Shown: positions 54,628 to 64,000 of the stretch, piece after piece
Position numbering within the stretch: the first letter of the stretch is position 1
Layout of the letters: every line of letters begins with the position of its first letter
NCBI RefSeq assembly: GCF_040054535.1
Contig: NC_090783.1
Span: forward strand, 6,153,501 to 6,217,500
DNA length: 64,000 nucleotides
Direction: 5' to 3'
Source: Antennarius striatus
Lineage: Eukaryota; Chordata; Actinopteri; Lophiiformes; Antennariidae
The notes under the pieces: generated by a model
The model's input: the letters and a program-made list of their open reading frames with translations, nothing else
Told to the model about the DNA's origin: nothing
The model's database searches: none
Translations under genes and position numbers: made by a program

Positions 54628-54900
54628 GTTCTCAGAATTTTAACTTAATTCTCAAAGTGCTAACCTCATTATCATATTTAATTTTTTCCCCTCAGAATTC
54701 TGACATTATTCCATGAATTCAGGCTTTATTGTCAAAGTTTTGACCCTACTGTAAGAATCCTAACTTTATTCTCTTAATGATGGTTTTATTCTCAGAATTC
54801 ATCTTCAAATTTCCAAACCTATTGTTAAAAATCTGACTTTATTTTCAGAATTTGGATTTTGCTCTTAGAATTCATACATTATGATTATGATTATGATTAT
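54628..54900. repeat. Degenerate minisatellite (TTTATTCTCAGAATTC-type units)
   Basis: Units related to ACTTTATTCTCAGAATTC recur with variable spacing roughly every 25-35 bases (for example TTCTCAGAATTTTAACTTAA, CCTCAGAATTCTGACATTAT, TTTATTCTCAGAATTC, ACTTTATTTTCAGAATTTGG). A short ATTATG tract follows at about 54878-54900. Confidence 0.7.
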
Positions 54901-57900
54901 TAATGGCATACTTAATTCAACTCAGGACTCAGTTCCATTATACTTCTTCAAGCATTACTTTGTGATGATTGTGGCACGACTGAAGCATTATTTCATTAAT
55001 CAGAAACACCGCAAGATGCATTGTTGGCTTCTCAATGGTTCAGCGTTCAGATCACATCAGAAAAAAACGTGTTACCTATAAAGAAAATTTTCATGTGATC
55101 TGATCCCAGACTCACCTCCCATGTGACCTTCAGCTTCCAGATACAGATTCCAGATTCATTCATTCATTCATCGTCTAACCCGCTTAATCCGCAAACGCAG
55201 GTCGCGGAGATTCCAGATCTTTTGTATAATTTGTACTAGTGTTTTTTTTAATGTAGTACAGTATAGCAGTATTTTGTTATCTAGATAACTTATAGATGTA
55301 ATGATCACATGTACGCTTTTTTCATGGTACTCGTATTGGTAAAAAAAAGAGAAAAAAAAGGCAAATATTTAATATTAATTATTCTATTGTGGACATGTTA
55401 CAATAATAATAATCGATATCCAGCTGGTGCTGTGGGAGTTCTGTGGGTGTGTTGGCTGATCAGGGGTAGAATGTTCTCAGAGTCAGGGTCAGCCTGATGT
55501 TTGAAGAGCTGCAGAGCTCTGAGCTGAGATAATCATATCTGACTACTGGCAGTAATGTTGGCAGATCAGATCAGATCTGCCACCTCCGATCGCCCCATCC
55601 CCCACTACCACCCCCTCAGCTTGCCTTCACCTTTCCCTTCTCTCCTAATCGACCGTGCCACGTCTCCCCCTGAGCCCCTTTGTTATTATTTATTAATAAT
55701 TCATCACTAAATAATTCACACCCTGGGACCTGGAGTGTTAATTGAGGAGGATGAGGCAGCTGCACTGGATATGTGGAGAATAGATGTTGGAGGGGGAGTA
55801 GAGAGGCAACGTTAAGTGGGACTTCCTCAACTGGTAGAGCAACTAAAAAGGAAAAGTTGTTGTTTTTTTGTCTTGACCATAGGGACATGATGGTGTCTTT
55901 GTGTTAGGAGGTGAATCAATACAGGCCTTTCTGATCAGAAGTAAGGGCTGATGTGCTCTCACGTCTGAGCTTGTACATCATCTACATCAAGGTAGGACGG
56001 TAGCTGGAACTGAGGCTGAAGAAGCCTCCTGGATGACAAGAGAAAGGTCTTCAAGAATTTTTTTTCAAGTCCAGTACATTTAAACATGTGACCAACAAGA
56101 AGCCCCACCCTGCTAAGAGCCCCTCATCTCACACTGGGGGTCTTGATCATTTTGGAGTTCATAGATAGTGTAATGGAAACAAATTATTACAGTTGTATTG
56201 ATATTTTCAGTCAATAGATGTGATAAATTAGGGTTTTTAAAAAAAATAATTTTTGCTTTAATTGTTTTTAAAAAGACTTGGTATTTGATAAATGATGAAA
56301 GGTATATGGTGTTAGTAGGATAGAAGGTTTCATGAAGGAAGGTTGGGTTTTGGAAAACTGTGTGGGGTACTTTACATTACTTTAATACAATTAATACATT
56401 AACCAGGAAAATCATCCGTTGGTTAATCAGCAGTGAAAATAACCAGAAGCTGCAGGTCAACTAGAATCGTCGACCAGTAGAAACTGAAAAGTGACTAAAA
56501 AACATTAATTCAAAGAGAAACAATTTGTTAAAGGTTTCATTTACTATTATATAATCAAAGCACACTGCAATCTCTTTCACTTTGTGTGTGGACTGAGTTG
56601 CTTCCTCCAGCCTGAGCGTTCGTGTTCAGCTCAGCATCCAGCAGAGGTCAGCATCACACCACATCACATCACCACCACGTCCACAGTGGAGCAGCCGCAT
56701 CCTCCACAGAACAGCAGTGGGTTTGGAATCACAAGGTTTTCTTTTGCTAAATTATTCATAGTTTCAACTTTTTAACATCGTGAACAAATATAGATCGGAC
56801 ATTGGATATTATGTTAGAAAGTAATTCATCCTCACCAAAAACCCACTGGCTTGATTTTTTTTTCTTCAGGCTCAGCAGTAAGAATTCACTTTTAAAGCAA
56901 CATTAAATTGGTAGCTATAACGTAATGGTAGCCAAAAGTAGATTTTTCTATTTCCACTTTAGCAAAACAAAAAAAGTTTTCAAAAATAAAACACCAGATA
57001 CATTTTAAGGTGGAAGCGCTACACAGGATTGAGCAGAGCTGTAGAAACGAATCATGTAAGACGTGACGTCATCCAGAAACCAAAGAAAGAAGAAAATCAG
57101 TACAGCGCTGAATCAATACAAAAAGAAAGACAGGATGGATGATGATTAATAAACAGAAGAGGGCAGCAATAAACCACAGCTTCTGAGAATCTGTTACCTA
57201 AAGAAGGAGAGAACCCACCAGCTTCACCTGCTACTTCACTCAGTGTTTGCATTCCCTAACATTTTTAACAGAATTCGCTGAATTTATGACTGATTTCATA
57301 ATAATGATTTGGACATTAATCTCACATGTTTTAATGTAGTACACAACAGGACACACACTTCAGTTTTCTGGTCATGGCCGCACTGTGTGATAAGTGTTAT
57401 CTGTTTAAAGTTATGAATTAAAAATGAAGTAAAAGTAGTGAAAGTAAGTCTTTAACTTTTTTTTTCATCAATATTGTGTTTTGAAGTTAAGTTTCTCACT
57501 AGTATAAAAGTGTGGATGTAATTCAGTTGATACTGGTTAAACTACTCAGGTCAGTGTTCAAACCTTTTGTTAACAGGTTTGTAAATGAGTGGAGTACATG
57601 AAAAAAAAGCAAGTGCTTCTCTGGCACCACTGCAAAACATGTCAAACCCACTCTTTTTCCAATAAATAATACATATCAATAAAATGCACTAACAAGTTAC
57701 AAGCCACCCTATCTGCCGTCCATCCTCCTCTGCCTCACACACAAACACCGGCGCTGGGGAGTCGCTGGGGCGATGCTCCTCTTCAGAGCATTGCCGAGTT
57801 GCTAAATCTCTTTTAAAAAGCAGAGCAACATATCACTAAAAGAAATCAAAGCAACTGTGTGGACCCAGTCTTTTTGAAAGTTTAGATTTCTTTTTGTTGG

Positions 57901-58813
57901 GGGAAAAATGTCTGAGTTGGGGATAAAAAAAACAACAAGTTTGTTGGGGGAGAAAAAAAAAAATCTCTTCACTTTGTGTTTCTTTGGGGAATGGTTCATC
58001 TGAAGCTGTCGACAAGGTCCGTACCCGTCTCCTGCTGCCACGGAGCTGCAGACTGTCTTTCATGTCATGCTGGTTTGGGACCAGAGAGGAAGGGCCAGCA
58101 GAGACGAATCTATCTGGCTGAGCATGGTTGTGTACGCTAAGTGTATTTTTGTAGACATCGCCATAGACTTCACTTAATCTAAGAGTACATCAAAGCATCC
58201 TCTGCTCCTCTTCTTCAGCTAAATCCTTCTCTGGTCCTTATTACCAAAGTGCTCATAAATGCCTACGGGGAGCTGAGGAAAGGGAAAAAACACAAACAAA
58301 AAACAAACATGTTTGCTTTTATCTCTCATATAACTATTTATGCTGGTACAAATGAGCATTCTGAGAGGGGATCGTAATCTATCATAGAGGATGAAGATGT
58401 AAAGATCCATGCTGTGTGTGCAGCCCTTTGTTTGTTTCTCCAATGTCTGGCTTGAATGTCATCATCGCTGATTTCTCAAGAAATGACACTTGAACTCAGC
58501 AAGTGGTTTCGAAAAAGTGCCAGCGAACATGAGATGAACAAATGGCTTGCGCCGGGGCTATTTTTTGATTTATTTTTTATGGCTCTGATACATGTGGAGC
58601 TGAAGGGACTGCTTGTACACTCCATTGGATGGCAGGGCTGGGGAGTAAACAGGTTCTCAGCGGCGCAGGAGTCTTTCCATCAGGATAGAGAGTGTACCCC
58701 CATGGAGATCCTAGAGAGTTCTGAAGCCAGAGATGGTGAATAATAGAACAAAGTGAGGATGAGTCTGCTGAGCTTCCACTGCTCTTCAACATCCCTCCAT
58801 CACATGGAGAAAG

Positions 58814-58816
<3 letters not shown>
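54901..58816. other. Gene-free region upstream of mcub, part 2
   Basis: Contains a partial dispersed repeat at 55153-55212 and otherwise AT-rich sequence. No exon recognised; short open frames such as the one at 56584 show no family features. Confidence 0.4.
55153..55212 (+). repeat. Left end of the teleost repeat also seen at 29428
   Basis: ATTCATTCATTCATCGTCTA followed by ACCCGCTTAATCCGC and GCAGGTCGCGG, the start of the same widespread family as 29428-29562; the body with GGAGCCTATCCC is missing. Confidence 0.6.

Positions 58817-58900
<84 letters not shown>
58817..58900. repeat. (TG)n microsatellite
   Basis: 84 bases of uninterrupted TG dinucleotides. Confidence 0.98.
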
Positions 58901-58902
<2 letters not shown>

Positions 58903-59019
58903 CGCTGATGGCTGCAATGGCTCGTCCATCCTCGCTAGACTATGAAGAAACCTTACCTAACAGGCTTTTTTTTCCCTCTCTTGCCAAGTAAACCAACAGC
59001 AAAACCAGTGTGTTGATAA

Positions 59020-59640
59020 ACTGGCACACATAATGACCTTCACACGAAGCATCCAGACCCAATCCCACCGGACCGTCGGCCCCCTTTGCCTTTTCTTATT
59101 CCTCTTTTCGCTTATGAAAAATTCACTACAATCACCCCCCTTACGTCTTTCTTCTGCTCGTCTCCGACACTGAGAACTGACATGCGGTAAATGGAGAAAT
59201 ATTCAAAGGCAAGTTGGGGCTGCCTGTCTCCCACAGGGGTCTGTTTTTTAGCCCCCTCGCCACTGCGAGAGAAATCAAAACTCTGTGGACGTCACACGGG
59301 CCGATTGAAGTTGGGTGTCTGCTCTGAAGCGGTCCCTTGCCTGATGATGGCAAGATTCATTAGAGCTGTCAGTCAGACCGTGGTGATGGGGCAGCGCCTC
59401 GGGGCACCCTCAGGGCCCAATCAATGCTGGGGTCCCCAGGAAAGGGGCATCAAACAACCCTGTAAGACGATGCTGTAACCCTGCATCGTCGGGCTTCACG
59501 CTCATCCCCATTGATCACATGATTAATAGCACAGCTCCGCACTTTCAGCCCCCGATTTTTGAACTTTATAGCAAAGCTACGGTCTTGTATTTTTAATCAT
59601 TGACTTCCCTTTGGCTCGGCTATGGAAGTGTGCACCCAGA
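59020..59640. promoter_or_regulatory. Candidate conserved non-coding block
   Basis: About 600 bases of balanced composition without simple repeats, in a region otherwise full of them, with GATTAATAGC, AATCATTGA, CCAATCAATG and TTTATAGC-type sites. No exon-like reading frame is bounded by splice signals. Regulatory function is inferred from appearance only. Confidence 0.25.
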
Positions 59641-60151
59641 GTCCGCATAAGGAACAGACTTATTGGAAACTCTAATGATGAAGGAGAATGAAACTTTTCT
59701 CAAAAACACGTCCCCAGCAGCAGCGAGAGTGGGAAAAAAGGAGCCAGTTGTTATTTTATTTTGCATCATTTTAGTCTGTTTTTCCCAGTGTGTCGCAATT
59801 ACAATGAGTCACATGATGCAACCAAAATAAATGAAGCAGTGGGTGATTCTCTGTCCAACAATCTCAAATCCTGAAACAATGAGATATCCCCGAAATCACG
59901 GTACACAATTCAAATACAGGAGCAAACAAAGCCTAAACAAAACAAAGCAACCATCTTTGAAGGGAGAAACACTCAGACTGCCGAAGTTCCTTTCAACAAT
60001 ATACAGAGTGCAGCGCTCTGAATGCCGGCATGTTATTCAGAACGTTCCTCCAAATATTTGGAGAGAAGGAGGAGAGATGAAACAGAGATAGAACAATGGG
60101 ACTAGGGCTGTGTTATGGCGTTCGTGCACCTCGCCCCGCCAGCCCTTTGTA

Positions 60152-60152
<1 letters not shown>

Positions 60153-60186
<34 letters not shown>

Positions 60187-60217
60187 CGTGCATGTGCGTG
60201 TGTTTGTGTGTGTGTGT
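60153..60217. repeat. (TG)n microsatellite with interruptions
   Basis: Pure TG to about 60180, then TGCG and TTTG interruptions to 60217. Confidence 0.95.
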
Positions 60218-61500
<1,283 letters not shown>

Positions 61501-62017
61501 TCCCGTGAGCTGAGCATGTTTCATGTCAGTCATGCAGGCCTGAGGAGTAGGAGGCCGTATGAGAGAAAGGAGCACGCCCGGCGCCACCCGCGGTGGTTCA
61601 CGTCCCAGCATTCCCTGCTGCCTGAAAACCCAACATCGGTTCACAAGCAGATCACTTTCGGTTGTTCCTGGATTATGATGAAATTCAGATTATTTTTAAC
61701 CCCGACATTTGTGTATGTGGCCTGTGTTTGACATCGATGTGAACCGATCTGTTCCAAGGTCCCAGATGGACCAAAAAAAAAAAAAGGATGCTGATGAACT
61801 AGAATGTCTTTGTAATACAAATTCCTTGTGGTAGTGTCACAGTGATGCAGTGTTCCTTTCATGTAAGGGAAAGACAGAAAACACAGGATCGGATTTGAGC
61901 ATTTTCACTTTTACCTGTTAAATTTGAAATACAGGTACGACATCTGGTAATCTGGTTCAGAGCCCGAAGCGGAACTGAAAAGATTCACGTGATTTGCGGT
62001 TTTCACACTGCCAAACC

Positions 62018-62060
62018 ACACACAGACACACACACACAGACACACAGACACACACACAGA
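62018..62060. repeat. Imperfect (CA)n repeat
   Basis: CACA tracts interrupted by CAGA units. Confidence 0.85.
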
Positions 62061-64000
62061 CTGTGTCTGAGCTTTGTGTGCTTTTGCCATAATTTCTCCT
62101 GTTGAAATCGAATGCAATTACAGTTTACGTTGTTCTTGTGGAAAAGGAACTAATTGCCGGTTGTTATGGATGAAACTGTCTCACATGTCAAGTGGCGCCC
62201 TGGTTTAGAGCCTGATTCACCCGGCAGCCCAGGAACACGCACATTTCTCTTTCTCGCAGTCCTCCCACCCTAAAAAAAAAATCTCACAAAACTCACAAAC
62301 AATTGTAATAAAACCGATGTTGTTTGAAACAGTCGGTGCAATGCTCCCTAACACAAGCACGCAGCCAGACACATGCACAGTCCTAATACAGTCCCTCATC
62401 TCCAGTCATGTGGGGGGGGGGGTGGAGGGTCATGGGGGTGGGGGTGGGGTCACCGACTGGCTCTGAGAGAGAGACGCTGCGTGGATGCGCTCATGTTTAT
62501 GTTGCGGAGATTAGTAATGATGAAAGAATGCCTTTTCAAGTCTGGGCTCGAGGGGCTTCTGTTCAATGCTCCACCCTTTTCACCGTACACAAACACACAC
62601 TAACCCTAACCCTGCACGCACACGTGAACACACACACAGACCCACAGCAAACAGACCCACAGAGTTCCGTCATCCATCCCCACATCTTGTTCTCTACAGC
62701 CACCATATGCTCATCCAAACATCTGCAAGGTTGCAGAAACATTCCATTCATCCATGACCGGCGGTGATTCAGTCATTCCTCGGAATCCGGGGTTGTAGAT
62801 CTCAGACGCTACGCTGACACTTCAACCTCATGTGTCTTTGTCCTTCTCATTTTCATCGTTGATTCCCAATGTTAAACCTCCTGTTCGACTCTAATCGTCA
62901 GCATTCTCTCCCTCTTCTCTCTGATTCCCCTTATCTGAGTTTCTCAGACGCAGTTTGCCCTTCCCTCGTTATTTCTTCCTCATCTCATCTTCTCATGGAC
63001 TATAATGAGACTCGTGGTTTTTGGGGTTTAGATGCCAGTACCGGGTAACACGATTCCCGATTAGACATTATTATAATTATACGAAAACGAAACAGAAGAC
63101 GTTAGGAGATCGAAAGCTGTCTTTCTTCCTGTTTGTCTCCCTCATTTGTGAATTTCAATTTGAGACTCTGTCAGTTTTAGGTCATAAAATGCAAAAACCA
63201 ATTAGTTTCCCATTAGTCATGTAATGAATCAGGGTTTTCCAAGCAAAACGTGGTGAAGCATTTACCGCATTGAAGCCCCTCCCAGACAAAAATGATCACT
63301 TGGTCTCAGTCCCATGATCGTATTCGCTCTTGAACTTTTACATTGTCTGAAAAGCATCAATCACAGGTTTGTTTTACCAGGTATTACGAGTCTTATTGTG
63401 TAACTTCTCTGCTTTTCATGCAAAAGCGATTCTGTTTTCTTTGGCACGTTGACAAGGCCACACATGACAGATTCACTCACTGCAGACGTTCAGACATGGG
63501 GAGCAGCTCGTGCTTTTTAAAAAAAAATTTTTATGTCAGAGTTCATGCTTGTCTTTAAAAGAGACTAAAAGCCTTGATATTCCTGGGTTTCATTGCACAC
63601 CATGATGACTGTGTGCAGCCACCTCCTTTGTTGTCTCAGCAAGCAAATCTTTCATTCATCAAACGGTTGGACCAAACGATGTAATTGAAGTTTTTAGCAT
63701 GATCTCTGATTCTGGGAGGCCCTAGTTGTTGAAAGACAAAACTCCCTCAGGTCTTACCTAACAAACAGTGGAAAGCACCTTTTTTTCAGGTGAAGTTAGT
63801 TTTGTGGTGGAGGATTGAAGATTGAGGGAAACAGAGCTATGTTGTTATAACATACTGGAAACTACTTAATTAAGCATCCAGACGATAGTAATCATCTCCT
63901 GATGGGCTTGATAATCCGTTAGCACCGGGAGCCAATGGACCCTTCCAAAACCAATACAGATTTAGACATATCAAGGAGGTATAAAGAAAGCAAAAGATGA
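62061..64000. other. Gene-free end of the window
   Basis: No exon recognised. A G-rich stretch lies at 62410-62450. The block 63050-63240 is repeat-free and has TAATTAG-like and TAATGAATCA sites (ACCAATTAGTTTCC), resembling non-coding conserved DNA; 63860-63925 has TTAATTAAGC and GATAATCCG (a Pitx/bicoid-type TAATCC). Both are impressions only. Confidence 0.3.

Noticed and set aside
56584-56775. Frame with Pro/Thr-rich peptide in the gene desert
   Set aside because: No family features, no splice context, low complexity.
62595-62612. Telomere-like CTAACCCTAACCCT
   Set aside because: Only about two units; too short to mean an interstitial telomere.

Overview
The window is nuclear DNA from a vertebrate, almost certainly a ray-finned (teleost) fish. 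Seven spliced protein-coding genes with GT-AG introns can be read exon by exon, and their proteins resemble vertebrate families closely. The space between exons holds fish-typical material: long CA/TG microsatellites, a tRNA-derived SINE, Tc1-like remnants, decayed LINEs and short inverted-repeat elements. There is no bacterial, viral or organellar content, no CRISPR array and no tRNA or rRNA gene that I can support.

Layout: psip1/LEDGF (+, 5' end outside the window, to about 6.0 kb); snapc3 (-, 6.6-10.7 kb), tail to tail with psip1; ttc39b (+, 12.6-17.7 kb); a gene-free stretch holding a broken RTE-like LINE with another element nested in it (17.7-20.7 kb); dnajb14 (+, 20.7-28.1 kb), whose intron 2 carries a decayed LINE; pla2g12a (+, 30.0-32.0 kb); casp6 (+, 33.3-35.9 kb); a gene-free stretch with a Tc1-like remnant (35.9-38.5 kb); mcub (-, 38.6-50.8 kb) with a 9.2 kb first intron; and about 13 kb (50.9-64 kb) where I see no coding exon, only microsatellites, a minisatellite, old repeats and some AT/homeobox-site-rich blocks that may be regulatory.

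The genes form two synteny blocks. From memory, psip1-snapc3-ttc39b matches human 9p22 and pla2g12a-casp6-mcub matches human 4q25, each with the same relative order and orientation; dnajb14 is also a human chromosome 4 gene (4q23). The join between blocks lies between ttc39b and dnajb14, in the repeat-rich 17.7-20.7 kb stretch. The genes do not form a pathway: they are chromatin tethering (psip1), snRNA transcription (snapc3), lipid-related TPR protein (ttc39b), ER co-chaperone (dnajb14), secreted phospholipase (pla2g12a), apoptosis protease (casp6) and mitochondrial calcium uniporter regulation (mcub).

I found no convincing new biological system. The most useful observations are a GC-AG intron in mcub, MCUB-type pore-region substitutions with a variant DIME motif, the nested LINE insertion with its target duplication, a ZNF143-type promoter site in front of an snRNA-transcription gene, a cluster of hairpins built on AGGTCA-like units in snapc3 intron 1, and several elements that occur twice in the window.
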